64,000 nucleotides of DNA, taken from the NCBI GenBank assembly GCA_964424355.1, contig CAYRIO010000003.1:124001-188000 (forward strand), read 5' to 3'. Shown here in pieces: positions 24,089-32,575 of this stretch. The stretch is from CAZEHS01 sp964424355 (GTDB lineage: Bacteria > Bacillota > Clostridia > Peptostreptococcales > Acidaminobacteraceae). Numbering within the stretch: the first letter of the stretch is position 1; each line of letters starts with the position of its first letter. The position numbers and the translations under genes are program-made. Below the pieces are notes generated by a model. The model was not told the origin of the DNA and did not search any database. It saw only the letters and a program-made list of their open reading frames with translations.

Positions 24089-24205
24089 ATGGCACCATCC
24101 TTTCATTAAATTGTATAAAGGAAAAGTGGGTATCAGTAAGGGTATACCCCACTTTTTAAAAATTCAATCAGAAGGTAGCCTGAAAGTATTTCGGTGTTTA
24201 TCTTG

Positions 24206-24214
24206 TGATATAAT
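24206..24214 (+). promoter_or_regulatory. Extended -10 promoter of the REC/HD-GYP-like gene
   Basis: TGATATAAT is an extended -10 box (TGnTATAAT), 75 bases before the gene. No clear -35 is needed for this class. Confidence 0.55.
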
Positions 24215-24288
24215 CAGTCATCACTGAACAGACACATTGTTGTGAGAAAATTGGTTGATCGAAACGATAATCCGAAGGAGTGATGATT

Positions 24289-25422
24289 TTGTCAGAAAAA
24301 TATCGGGTGATGATTGTAGATGATTCTGATGAGAATCTGGATATCTTGAAAAATGCCCTAAAGGATGATTACAGGATTTCAATCGTGAAGGATGGGGCAA
24401 GTGCCCTGAATGTGATCAACACACTGATGCCGGACCTCATCCTTCTGGACATAAGGATGCCGGGAATCGACGGCTATGAGACCCTCAAACGGATCAAGAA
24501 AATGAAGCGGTTCACTGAGACTCCGGTGATATTCATTTCCGGGGAATCGGATATACAGAACAAGAGTTGGGGTTTTCAACTGGGAGCGGTGGATTTTATC
24601 ACCAAACCCTATGACATCCTGGAGGTGAAACTCCGGGTAAGAACCCACATGGAGCTGAGCAAGTCTCGGGAAGAACGGAAGGATCTGCTCAGCAATACCC
24701 TGGTGGGGACCATTCAGGCGCTCCTTGAAATCTTGTCCATGACCAATAATTTCGCCTATACGTTCTCAAGCCGCACCAAAAGGCTGGCCAGCGGAATTGC
24801 CCGGGATATGGGGATTGAAGAGGTTTGGAAGGTTGAAATCGCTGCGATGCTGAGCTTGATTGGCGCCTGCATGATGTCATCGGAGGTTCTGGAAAAGATC
24901 CTTAGCGGCAAAACGGTTTCCATTGAGGAGCGGAAGCTGTTTGCATCCCATCCGATGATGGGGTCCAAGCTGATTGCCAAGATCCCACGGCTGGAGGATT
25001 TGGCCGAAATCGTAAAAAACCAGATGGAGCCCCTGGGGAACATGGAATTCGACGGCAGCAACACCGTTTTGTCGGGAGCTCAGATCCTCAGCGTGGTCAT
25101 CAATTACCAGATGTACAATCTCAGCGGGCACGACAAATCCCGAAGCATCAACCTGTTGAAGCAGAACCCCGCCAAATGCAATTTCGATGTGACCAAAGCC
25201 CTCGAGAAGCTCCTGCGTTATGAGGAAGCCGGTGAAATCCGGACAATATCCTTGAAGGAATTGAAATCCGGCATGCTGGTCGGAGAAGATATAAAATCTC
25301 AGGACGACCATATCATCATTAAGAAAGGCTCCGTGGTGAATGATTTGATCATCGAGCACCTGCGGCTTCTGAATGAATTGGGAAAAATGGAAGGCACCCT
25401 TCGGATTCAAACGGTTAATTGA
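24289..25422 (+). CDS. Response regulator with degenerate HD-GYP-like output domain
   Basis: 377 aa. REC domain 1-120 with D11/D12, phospho-acceptor D54 and K106. Residues about 135-300 have the helical length and order of an HD-GYP domain, but LHDIG is LSLIG (188-192) and the second HH site is NQ (245-246 region); only HP at 221-222 remains. Phosphodiesterase activity is therefore unlikely; a receptor or scaffold role is more plausible. A C-terminal segment (about 310-377) resembles the small beta domain (GMLVGEDIK...) seen with such proteins. The start is chosen as TTG 24289, 8 bases after AAGGAG; GTG 24280 would overlap the ribosome site. An Hpt protein follows after 24 bases. Confidence 0.8.
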   Translation: MSEKYRVMIVDDSDENLDILKNALKDDYRISIVKDGASALNVINTLMPDLILLDIRMPGIDGYETLKRIKKMKRFTETPVIFISGESDIQNKSWGFQLGAVDFITKPYDILEVKLRVRTHMELSKSREERKDLLSNTLVGTIQALLEILSMTNNFAYTFSSRTKRLASGIARDMGIEEVWKVEIAAMLSLIGACMMSSEVLEKILSGKTVSIEERKLFASHPMMGSKLIAKIPRLEDLAEIVKNQMEPLGNMEFDGSNTVLSGAQILSVVINYQMYNLSGHDKSRSINLLKQNPAKCNFDVTKALEKLLRYEEAGEIRTISLKELKSGMLVGEDIKSQDDHIIIKKGSVVNDLIIEHLRLLNELGKMEGTLRIQTVN

Positions 25423-25446
25423 CACCAAGCAAGGAGAGGTGAATCC

Positions 25447-26070
25447 ATGAATGCCCACGAAGTCGTGCATACAGAAATCTTGAAATCCTTCAATGTCCAG
25501 GCAGGATTGGCCCGAATGTCTGGAAACCAAAGGGAATATCAAAAACTGCTGTCGCGTTTCAAATCGAACAATGCGGATTTTTACCAGCGGTTTGAAGCGG
25601 CCCTTGAAGTCGGTGAGACGGAAGTGGTTAACCGGCTGATCCACACGTTGAAGGGGGTCTCCGGAAATATCGGCGCCGAAAATGTGAGCCGGTTGTGCCG
25701 GTGCCTCGAAGGTCAGCTGAAGGCCGAGCCGCTTGGAATATTGACATCATCGGAATTTTCAGAGCTGCAGTTGGCCTTGGAACAGGCTTTTTCAGAAATC
25801 GATGCGTTTCTGGAAGCGGCGGCTCCGGATTTGGAGGAGGCGGGGGAACAGCTTTCTGCTATCCAAACAACAGAAAGTCTGGAATCCCTGCGGAGATTGC
25901 TGGAGCAATACGACTCGGAGGCGGAGGATGTATTGAAGGCGCTGAAACCCACGCTGCGGTGGATGGGTTTTGCGGAGGCGGTTGCAGCCCTTGAGGCCGC
26001 CATCGGAGCCTATGACTATGACGGAGCCCTGGAGGCCTGCCGATCTCTTCAGAACCGTCTGAATCCATGA
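25447..26070 (+). CDS. Histidine phosphotransfer (Hpt) domain protein
   Basis: 207 aa. IHTLKGVSGNIGA at 65-77 is the Hpt signature with phospho-acceptor H66. The Hpt four-helix bundle covers about 25-115. A second helical region (about 135-205) has similar length and AVAALEAAIGAYDYDGALE near its end, resembling an Hpt domain without histidine. Hpt proteins relay phosphate between receiver domains; the natural partner is the REC protein encoded 24 bases upstream. AGGAGAGG precedes ATG 25447. No hybrid kinase is present in the window, so the phosphate donor lies elsewhere. Confidence 0.82.
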   Translation: MNAHEVVHTEILKSFNVQAGLARMSGNQREYQKLLSRFKSNNADFYQRFEAALEVGETEVVNRLIHTLKGVSGNIGAENVSRLCRCLEGQLKAEPLGILTSSEFSELQLALEQAFSEIDAFLEAAAPDLEEAGEQLSAIQTTESLESLRRLLEQYDSEAEDVLKALKPTLRWMGFAEAVAALEAAIGAYDYDGALEACRSLQNRLNP

Positions 26071-26087
26071 GGAGGCGGGCAATAAAA

Positions 26088-26122
26088 AAAGGCTGTGCAA
26101 ACTTTTCGTCTGCACAGCCTTT
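26088..26122. terminator. Bidirectional terminator
   Basis: AAAGGCTGTGCA and TGCACAGCCTTT form a 12-bp stem with an 11-base loop; A- and T-tracts flank it on both sides. Confidence 0.88.
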
Positions 26123-26130
26123 AACTTGGA

Positions 26131-26283
26131 TTACTTATTCAGGGCACCGCCTGTTTTTTTGCTGTTGAAGCCCTTTTGAGTGCTTCCGATTTTCTTGCTG
26201 GGTCGTGCCACACTGTCGGCCGCGGCCTTCTTTTTTTTGTCGTCCAGGAATTTTTTCATCATTTCAATATTTTTATCTGGCAT
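26131..26283 (-). CDS. 50-aa basic small protein
   Basis: 50 aa with many lysines: MPDKNIEMMKKF, a DDKKKKAAAD stretch, then KKIGSTQKGFNSKKTGG. An upstream in-frame ATG exists at 26337, but AAAGGGG lies 9 bases before ATG 26283, which gives a typical small clostridial basic protein. There is no membrane segment or cysteine. The regular composition and own terminator support a real gene; function unknown. RNA or ribosome association is possible from its charge, but that is only a guess. Confidence 0.65.
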   Translation of the reverse strand: MPDKNIEMMKKFLDDKKKKAAADSVARPSKKIGSTQKGFNSKKTGGALNK

Positions 26284-26415
26284 TGTAAGGACCCCTTTGG
26301 TTGTTTTTCCTTGAATTTCAGGAATATTCTCTATCACTCAATTATACACCTCTTGCAGAATATAGTCCAAGTTAAAATCGTGATGTGATAAATTAACACA
26401 GAAAGGATAGAACGC

Positions 26416-26508
26416 ATGGAGAAAATGCACTATAGTCAGATTAACTGTTTCAAAATCATTGGTATGGGAATAAATGATTGGACAATGCCTTCACGTGAGG
26501 AAACATAG
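26416..26508 (+). CDS. Possible 30-aa leader peptide before ppx
   Basis: AAAGGA at 26403-26408 is followed 7 bases later by ATG 26416 and a 30-codon frame ending in TAG at 26506, 11 bases before ppx. The product (MEKMHYSQINCF at its start, INDWTMP near the end) has one cysteine and two aromatic clusters. Correct ribosome-site spacing and close coupling to ppx are the only evidence; it may be a regulatory upstream ORF or chance. Confidence 0.4.
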   Translation: MEKMHYSQINCFKIIGMGINDWTMPSREET

Positions 26509-26519
26509 GAGCTGATAAA

Positions 26520-28034
26520 ATGAGTTTGCTGGGAGCTATAGACATCGGTTCACATACGATCAAGTTGAAAATCATCGAAGTGAATGAAGAGAATCAGATC
26601 AAAGTCCTGGAGGACCTGAAATCCGAAATCATGTTCGGACTGGACTCCTTCAGGAATAAGCGGATCTCCAGGTATGCCATTCTGGAGGCCGCCAAATGCC
26701 TGCAATACTATTCGCGGGTTCTGACGGAATATGGGGTTGAGCGGGTGCGAACCGTTGCAACAGGCTCGGTGCGAGAGGCAGAGAACGGTCAGTTCGTTGT
26801 GGACCAGCTCACCAAGAAGACTAAGCTGGAGATTGAAATCCTGGCAGAACCGATTGAGAGACTGCTGACGTATCTGGCGCTGAAATATGCCCTTCCGGAA
26901 TATGCTGAGATGCGCCGGGAGGGGATGCTGTTGGTGGAGGTTGGGTCCGGCAGCTCCGAAGTCCTCATTTATAAATCAGGAAAACTGGTTAGGAACAACG
27001 AGGTGCGTCTGGGAACCATGCTGTTGAAAAACACGGTGAAGGAAATTGAGGCCGTCTCTCTCTTTGCCCCGCAAATCCTTCAGGATTACGCCTTTGCCCA
27101 CACGGAGAACCTGCAAAGCTATCTGACCCGCAAGAAAATCAATCACTTCGTGGTGGTGGGCGGATCCATCAAAGCCATTTGCGAGGCGTTCAGCAAGACT
27201 GCCGGCGGATTGGACCGGAAGCATTTTGACAAGATGTTCGATGCGCTGATGCAGGAAGAGCCGGATTTCAAACGACAGGTCCTGAATCTGGATTTGGATT
27301 ATGAAGAGGTGCTGTCGGCCTTCGTAATCTTTCAACAGTTCCTGAGCCATTCATCTGCCAACTTTGTCCATGTGCCTGACATTTCCCTGCGGGATGGAAT
27401 CCTCTATGAAATGATGGAAAACAAGACCCCCTATGACCGGAAGTCTGAATACACCAAGGACATCATCTCGGCAGCCAAACACATCTCAAAGCGTTACCAT
27501 TCCACGACCAGTCACATAAAAATGATTGATGACAATGTGGTCAAGCTTTTTGGTGCCTTGAAGAATGCCGAAGATTTCGATAATCAGGATCTCCTCCTGC
27601 TCCGGATTTCAACGATTTTGCACGAAACCGGAAAATTCAACAAGCAGAGCGAATACTACCAATCGACCTATGAGAACATTAAAAATGCCTCAATCCTTGG
27701 GGTCTCCGACAAAATGATGGAGATTGCGGCACAGATATCCCTTAACAGCTTCACCATTTCCAGCGAGGGCACTTTGGCCGGCAGCGAGCAGTTCCTCTTT
27801 TCCGATACGAAGCTGTTGAAGCTGGCCGCAATCCAATCCCTGGCCGATGCGCTGGACAAATCGAAGAAGCAAAGTGTTGTCATTGAGCAGGTGAAACTGT
27901 CGGAGGACACACTGAAAATCAGTATCAACAAATTGCGGCCTTGTTTTTTTGAAGAATTCGCCGTGGATGCGATGCGGAATTCTTTTTATGAGATTTTCGG
28001 GTACGATATTCTGCTGAAGGATGTGAAATCTTGA
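26520..28034 (+). CDS. ppx: Exopolyphosphatase / guanosine pentaphosphate phosphatase (Ppx/GppA)
   Basis: 504 aa, full-length. An actin-like ATPase-fold N-terminus shows GAIDIGSHTIKLKI (5-18, phosphate loop 1) and VEVGSGSSEV (about 140-149, phosphate loop 2), with TVATGSVREAENG between. The C-terminal part (about 310-500) is an HD-like helical domain (ISTILHETGKF). The family hydrolyses terminal phosphate from polyphosphate or pppGpp. Its stop overlaps the start of ppk1 by four bases, so breakdown and synthesis enzymes are made from one message. GGAGCTGATAAA lies before ATG 26520. Confidence 0.9.
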   Translation: MSLLGAIDIGSHTIKLKIIEVNEENQIKVLEDLKSEIMFGLDSFRNKRISRYAILEAAKCLQYYSRVLTEYGVERVRTVATGSVREAENGQFVVDQLTKKTKLEIEILAEPIERLLTYLALKYALPEYAEMRREGMLLVEVGSGSSEVLIYKSGKLVRNNEVRLGTMLLKNTVKEIEAVSLFAPQILQDYAFAHTENLQSYLTRKKINHFVVVGGSIKAICEAFSKTAGGLDRKHFDKMFDALMQEEPDFKRQVLNLDLDYEEVLSAFVIFQQFLSHSSANFVHVPDISLRDGILYEMMENKTPYDRKSEYTKDIISAAKHISKRYHSTTSHIKMIDDNVVKLFGALKNAEDFDNQDLLLLRISTILHETGKFNKQSEYYQSTYENIKNASILGVSDKMMEIAAQISLNSFTISSEGTLAGSEQFLFSDTKLLKLAAIQSLADALDKSKKQSVVIEQVKLSEDTLKISINKLRPCFFEEFAVDAMRNSFYEIFGYDILLKDVKS

Positions 28035-30124
28035 ACGATACAGTCAAACGCTACATAAACAGGGAGCTCAGCTGGCTGGCGTTCAACCGGCGTGTGCTGA
28101 TGGAATCTTTAGCCCAAGGGAAGGACCCTATTGAACGCCTTAAATTTTCTGCCATATTCAGTTCCAACCTGGATGAATTCTTCATGGTCCGTGTCGGCTC
28201 CCTGGTGGACCAGATCAATGCGGATTTCAACCTGCCGGATCCTGCCGGGCTGACACCGATACAGCAGCTGGCACAAATCATGAAAGTGACCCGGGACCTT
28301 ATTTCCGAGCAGGAGCGGATTTGCAGGGATATCATTGACCATGAGCTGCCAAAGCTTGGCTTTCAGCTGATTCCTGTCCATGAAATCCCCGCCGAGGACA
28401 AGGGGTATCTGAAAGAGTATTTCATGCGGTCCGTCTATCCGGTTCTCACCCCCATGGCAATCGATTATGTCCGTCCGTTTCCGCTGATTTTCAATAAAAG
28501 TCTGAACATCGCCGTGCTTTTCAATAGCGAGGATCAGCAGGAAGCCTCTTTTGACTATGCCACCGTACAGGTGCCCTCGGGGCTGCCCCGGTTCATTGCC
28601 CTTAAATACGGCAAGTCCGGGCGCTATGTGCTGATTGAGGAAATTATCAAGCTGTTCATTTCTGAACTGTTCCAAGGGCGGGATGTAAGCGCTACGACAA
28701 CCTATCGGATCACCAGGAACGCCGATCTGGATATCAATGATGAAGAAGCCGATGATCTCCTGGTTGAAATTGAAGCGTCGCTGAAGCGCAGGAAGTGGGG
28801 GGAAGTCGTTCGGCTTGAACTGGAAAAGCCCACAGATCCACAGCTCCGCACGTTCCTGATGGAAAATTTCGAGGTCGGCGAGAGCCACGTGTTCGAGCAG
28901 GGGATTTTTCTGGATATGACCGCCTTCTACAGTCTGGGTAAATACGTGCGTGTGGAGAAGGATACCTTCAAACCTGTTCAGCGGGAATTGGTCCACGAGG
29001 ATTATTTTGATGAGATCAAGCATGGGGATCTGTTTTTCCACCATCCCTATGACGATTTCAGCACAATTGTGGATTTCATAGAAACCGCCAGTCGGGATAA
29101 GAATGTCCTGGCGATCAAGCAGGTTCTCTACCGGATCAGCGGGGATTCCCCCATCGTAAAGGCCCTGGCGTACGCCGCGGAACAGGGAAAGCAGGTTACG
29201 GTCCTGGTAGAGCTTCAGGCGCGGTTTGATGAGGAGAACAATATCCTGTGGGCCAAACGGCTTGAAAAAACGGGCTGTCATGTGATTTATGGCTATCCCG
29301 GCCTCAAGACCCACGCCAAGGTCGCGCTGGTGGTCCGGAAGGAAGGCACCGGAATCCGGCGCTATCTGCATCTTAGCACCGGCAATTACAATGACCAGAC
29401 TGCGAAGCTCTATACGGATATGGGGATCTTGACAGCCAATGAAACCCTGGCCCATGATGCTTCTAAATTCTTCAACATGCTCTCCGGGTATTCCAAAGAT
29501 ATGAATCTTGATAAGCTGATCATGGCGCCTACAGGACTGCGGAGCGCCATCACCCAGCTGATTGACCGTGAGATCCAGCATGCCCGCAAGGGTCATCCTG
29601 CAACCGTCATTGCAAAAATGAACTCCCTGGTGGACCAACCGCTGATTGAAAAGCTGTATGAAGCCTCCCGGGCGGGGGTGGATATTCAGCTGATCATTCG
29701 GGGAATCTGCTGCCTGGTTCCCGGGATTCCCGGGGTCAGTGATCGGATTCAGGTCCGAAGCATCATCGGGAAATATTTGGAACATAGCCGGATCTTTTAT
29801 TTTTCAAACCATGGCAATGAATGCGTGTATCTTTCCAGTGCAGATTGGATGCCCCGGAACCTGAATCAACGGATTGAGCTGATGTTTCCGATTGAGGATC
29901 CCCGAATCAGGAGTCGGATCAGGAAGGTGCTGGAGCTGTACTTGAATGCAACGGAAAAAGTCAGCATCCTTGAGGCTGCGGGCCAATACCGGGCACTTTC
30001 AAACGAACATATCGGCTACAATCCCCAGCAGGTGATGGAAGAACTGAGCGGTGCGGATGACCACGAATTCATGAAGCAGGCGGATAAAATCATCCGAAAA
30101 CAGACAGGGTTTATAAAAGCATAG
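28031..30124 (+). CDS. ppk1: Polyphosphate kinase 1
   Basis: 697 aa, the usual family length. NRELSWLAFNRRVL at 10-23 opens the N domain; H428 in KTHAKVALV is the expected autophosphorylated histidine and H447 in HLSTGNYND the second catalytic histidine, in two PLD-like C-terminal domains. It reversibly polymerises the gamma phosphate of ATP into polyphosphate. It begins at TTG in the TTGA overlap with the ppx stop, so translation is probably coupled. A DUF1846 gene follows after 72 bases, and a PPK2-type kinase lies 4 kb downstream. Confidence 0.93.
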   Translation: MNDTVKRYINRELSWLAFNRRVLMESLAQGKDPIERLKFSAIFSSNLDEFFMVRVGSLVDQINADFNLPDPAGLTPIQQLAQIMKVTRDLISEQERICRDIIDHELPKLGFQLIPVHEIPAEDKGYLKEYFMRSVYPVLTPMAIDYVRPFPLIFNKSLNIAVLFNSEDQQEASFDYATVQVPSGLPRFIALKYGKSGRYVLIEEIIKLFISELFQGRDVSATTTYRITRNADLDINDEEADDLLVEIEASLKRRKWGEVVRLELEKPTDPQLRTFLMENFEVGESHVFEQGIFLDMTAFYSLGKYVRVEKDTFKPVQRELVHEDYFDEIKHGDLFFHHPYDDFSTIVDFIETASRDKNVLAIKQVLYRISGDSPIVKALAYAAEQGKQVTVLVELQARFDEENNILWAKRLEKTGCHVIYGYPGLKTHAKVALVVRKEGTGIRRYLHLSTGNYNDQTAKLYTDMGILTANETLAHDASKFFNMLSGYSKDMNLDKLIMAPTGLRSAITQLIDREIQHARKGHPATVIAKMNSLVDQPLIEKLYEASRAGVDIQLIIRGICCLVPGIPGVSDRIQVRSIIGKYLEHSRIFYFSNHGNECVYLSSADWMPRNLNQRIELMFPIEDPRIRSRIRKVLELYLNATEKVSILEAAGQYRALSNEHIGYNPQQVMEELSGADDHEFMKQADKIIRKQTGFIKA

Positions 30125-30196
30125 GTTCAGGTCTTCATTGGAAGCTGAAACTCTGATAGAATGAATATGGATTTCATTACGAAAAGAGGGCAGACG

Positions 30197-31705
30197 ATGA
30201 AAATAGGATTTGACAGCAAGAAATATCTGGAAGAACAATCCAAGTTCATTTTGGAACGGGTGAATCATTACGATAAACTGTATCTGGAGTTTGGGGGAAA
30301 ATTGCTTTTCGACCTCCATGCCAAGCGGGTGCTGCCGGGCTTTGATGAGAACGCCAAGATCAAACTGCTCCATAAATTGAAGGAAAAGGTGGAAGTCATC
30401 ATCTGTATCTATGCTGGGGACATCGAACGGAATAAAATCCGGGGCGATTTCGGCATTACTTACGATATGGATGCCATGCGCCTGATTGACGATTTGCGGA
30501 CCTACGAGCTGGATGTGAACAGCGTGGTCATCACCCGCTATGATAACCAGCCTGCCGCCACCGTGTTCATGAATAAGCTGGAGCGTCGGGGGATCAAGGT
30601 GTACACCCACCGTTCCACCAAAGGCTATCCCACAGACGTGGATACCATCGTCAGTGAGGAAGGCTACGGCAAGAATCCCTACATTGAAACCACCAAGCCC
30701 ATTGTCGTGGTGACGGCTCCTGGGCCAGGAAGCGGCAAATTGGCCACCTGCCTGAGCCAGATGTACCATGAGCATATGCGGGGGGTGGAGGTAGGATACT
30801 CCAAGTTCGAGACCTTCCCGGTTTGGAACCTGCCCCTGAAGCATCCGGTGAACATCGCCTATGAGTCCGCCACGGTGGATCTCAAGGACATCAATATGAT
30901 CGATTCCTTCCATGTGGATGCCTATAATGAAATAGCCGTGAATTACAACCGGGACATTGAAACCTTCCCGGTATTGAGACGGATCATCGAGAAAATCACC
31001 GGTGAAGAAGCGGTCTATAAGTCGCCAACCGATATGGGGGTCAACCGTGTCGGATTTGGTATTTTCGATGATGAGGTGATTCGGAAAGCATCCACTCAGG
31101 AAATCATCCGCCGTTATTTCAAGGTGGGTTGTGAATATAAGAAAGGGTACATGGAGTATGATTCCTACCAGCGCGCCAAGCTGATCATGGAGGAATTGAA
31201 CCTGAAGCCTGAAGATCTGGCAGTCGTGACCCCGGCCAGAGAATACTCCGCCAAACTGAAGGAAAACGCTGAAAAAACCGATGTGTGCCCGGTTGTGGCA
31301 CTGCAGCTCCACGACGGGACCATGCTCACGGGCAGAAGCTCCCAGACCATGGATGCCGCAGCCGCTGTGATCCTGAACGCCATCAAGACCCTGGCGAATA
31401 TGGCTGATGAACTGCATCTGCTCTCCCCAGTGATTCTGGAGCCCATCATCCACCTCAAGGAGAAAACCTTGAGCCGACGGGCGACCGTGCTGAACTGTGA
31501 GGAAATCCTCATCGCGCTCAGCATCAGTGCCGCGACAAACCCCATGGCCCAGGCTGCCTTGGCCCAGCTTGCGGGCCTTAAAGGCTGCCAGGCCCATTCA
31601 ACGACTATCCTCAACACCAATGACGAACAGATATTCAGAAACCTTGGGATCGATGTGACCTGTGATCCGGAGTATCCATCGGAAAGTCTGTATTACAATA
31701 ACTAG
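30197..31705 (+). CDS. DUF1846 family protein
   Basis: 502 aa. The N-terminus MKIGFDSKKYLEEQSKFI and the central VVTAPGPGSGKLATCLSQMYHE motif identify the DUF1846 family, which has a P-loop-like GPGSGK loop (about 178-183) and a C-terminal small-molecule-binding region. Structures of this family exist but no reaction has been shown, as far as I know. A longer frame opens at 30161; AGAGGG 6 bases before ATG 30197 favours the shorter start. Its position straight after ppx-ppk1 suggests a role tied to polyphosphate or nucleotide metabolism. It ends before a long inverted repeat. Confidence 0.85.
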   Translation: MKIGFDSKKYLEEQSKFILERVNHYDKLYLEFGGKLLFDLHAKRVLPGFDENAKIKLLHKLKEKVEVIICIYAGDIERNKIRGDFGITYDMDAMRLIDDLRTYELDVNSVVITRYDNQPAATVFMNKLERRGIKVYTHRSTKGYPTDVDTIVSEEGYGKNPYIETTKPIVVVTAPGPGSGKLATCLSQMYHEHMRGVEVGYSKFETFPVWNLPLKHPVNIAYESATVDLKDINMIDSFHVDAYNEIAVNYNRDIETFPVLRRIIEKITGEEAVYKSPTDMGVNRVGFGIFDDEVIRKASTQEIIRRYFKVGCEYKKGYMEYDSYQRAKLIMEELNLKPEDLAVVTPAREYSAKLKENAEKTDVCPVVALQLHDGTMLTGRSSQTMDAAAAVILNAIKTLANMADELHLLSPVILEPIIHLKEKTLSRRATVLNCEEILIALSISAATNPMAQAALAQLAGLKGCQAHSTTILNTNDEQIFRNLGIDVTCDPEYPSESLYYNN

Positions 31706-31720
31706 AAAAGCGGAGCGATA

Positions 31721-31778
31721 GGGGTCAGGCCTGACAATCGACAAGATCATCACTTTGTCTATTGCCAGGCCTGACCCC
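31721..31778. repeat. Imperfect 24-bp inverted repeat with GGGGTCAGGCCTGAC ends
   Basis: Arms 31721-31744 and about 31755-31778 pair with two mismatches around a 10-base loop. The outer GGGGTCAGGCCTG / CAGGCCTGACCCC is itself palindromic in part. There is no T-run, so it is a poor terminator. The form is that of a REP-like or mini-transposon element, or a cruciform between ppk1-DUF1846 and the two-component genes. Confidence 0.6.
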
Positions 31779-31802
31779 GTCTCTGTCTTTGGGGTTGCAT
31801 CT

Positions 31803-31819
31803 TTTAAGAATTCCTTAAA
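31803..31819 (+). promoter_or_regulatory. Candidate autoregulatory box before the OmpR-type regulator
   Basis: TTTAAGAATTCCTTAAA is a near-perfect 17-base palindrome. Read differently, TTAAGAA and TTAAACA are direct repeats 11 bases apart, the spacing used by OmpR/PhoB-family regulators. It lies 59 bases before the regulator gene. TATACT at about 31851 is a possible -10. Confidence 0.45.
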
Positions 31820-31877
31820 CATTTACGCGCTTATTATTCAGGGAAACCCGTTATACTGAGGGTGCAGGAGGTGTGCT

Positions 31878-32570
31878 ATGAAAAAACGGATATTGATCGT
31901 TGATGACGACAAGGAAATACGGCGGCTGATTGAAATCTATCTGCGCAACGAGGGCTATGAAACCCTGATGGCGGCAGACGGGGTTGAGGCACTGGATGTA
32001 CTCAAACGGGAATCGGTGGACCTGATGATCCTGGATGTGATGATGCCCCGGATGGATGGGATTGATGCCTGCATCAAGGCAAGGGAACAGCATGCGATGC
32101 CCATCATCATGCTCTCTGCAAAATCGGAAGATATGGATAAGATCCTGGGGCTGTCTTCCGGCGCGGATGATTATCTCCCTAAGCCCTTCAACCCCTTGGA
32201 ACTGGTTGCCCGGGTAAAATCACAGCTGCGCCGTATGGATATGATGCGCAAGGAACACGGACGCAATGAAGAGGTCATTATCCTCCATGACCTGGAAATC
32301 CATATTGACAGCCACGAGGTCCTGGTTGGGGGTGAAAAGGTGAAGCTGACCCCCACCGAATTCGATATTCTGCGCTATTTGGCAGAGAACGAGGGGATTG
32401 TGCTGACCATCGAAAAAATTTATGAACACGTATGGAAAGAAGAATTCTTTGAATCGAAGAATACGGTGATGGTGCATATCCGAAAGCTCCGGGAAAAAAT
32501 AGAGAAGGACCCACGAACCCCCCTGTATATCCAAACCGTCTGGGGTGTCGGCTATAAAATGGAAGGATAA
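31878..32570 (+). CDS. OmpR/PhoB-family response regulator
   Basis: 230 aa. REC domain 1-120 with D10/D11, phospho-acceptor D53 and K106-region KPFNP; winged-helix DNA-binding domain about 130-228 (LTPTEFDILRYLAENEG, VMVHIRKLREKIE, VWGVGYKME). It is followed after 5 bases by its histidine kinase. The pair sits between ppx-ppk1 and ppk2, so phosphate or energy stress are natural candidate signals. GGAGG lies 7 bases before ATG 31878. The direct repeats upstream suggest autoregulation. Confidence 0.93.
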   Translation: MKKRILIVDDDKEIRRLIEIYLRNEGYETLMAADGVEALDVLKRESVDLMILDVMMPRMDGIDACIKAREQHAMPIIMLSAKSEDMDKILGLSSGADDYLPKPFNPLELVARVKSQLRRMDMMRKEHGRNEEVIILHDLEIHIDSHEVLVGGEKVKLTPTEFDILRYLAENEGIVLTIEKIYEHVWKEEFFESKNTVMVHIRKLREKIEKDPRTPLYIQTVWGVGYKMEG

Positions 32571-32575
32571 ACCCT

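Noticed and set aside
28109..29785. 558-codon open frame on the reverse strand of ppk1
   Set aside because: It mirrors the codons of the highly conserved ppk1, has no ribosome site, and its product is low-complexity His/Gln/Pro-rich.
29999..31597. 532-codon open frame opposite the DUF1846 gene
   Set aside because: Antisense shadow of a clearly coding family member; product is unlike any protein I recognise and there is no start signal.
31721..31778. Intrinsic terminator after DUF1846
   Set aside because: The stem is long, but no T-run follows on either strand; classified as a repeat instead.
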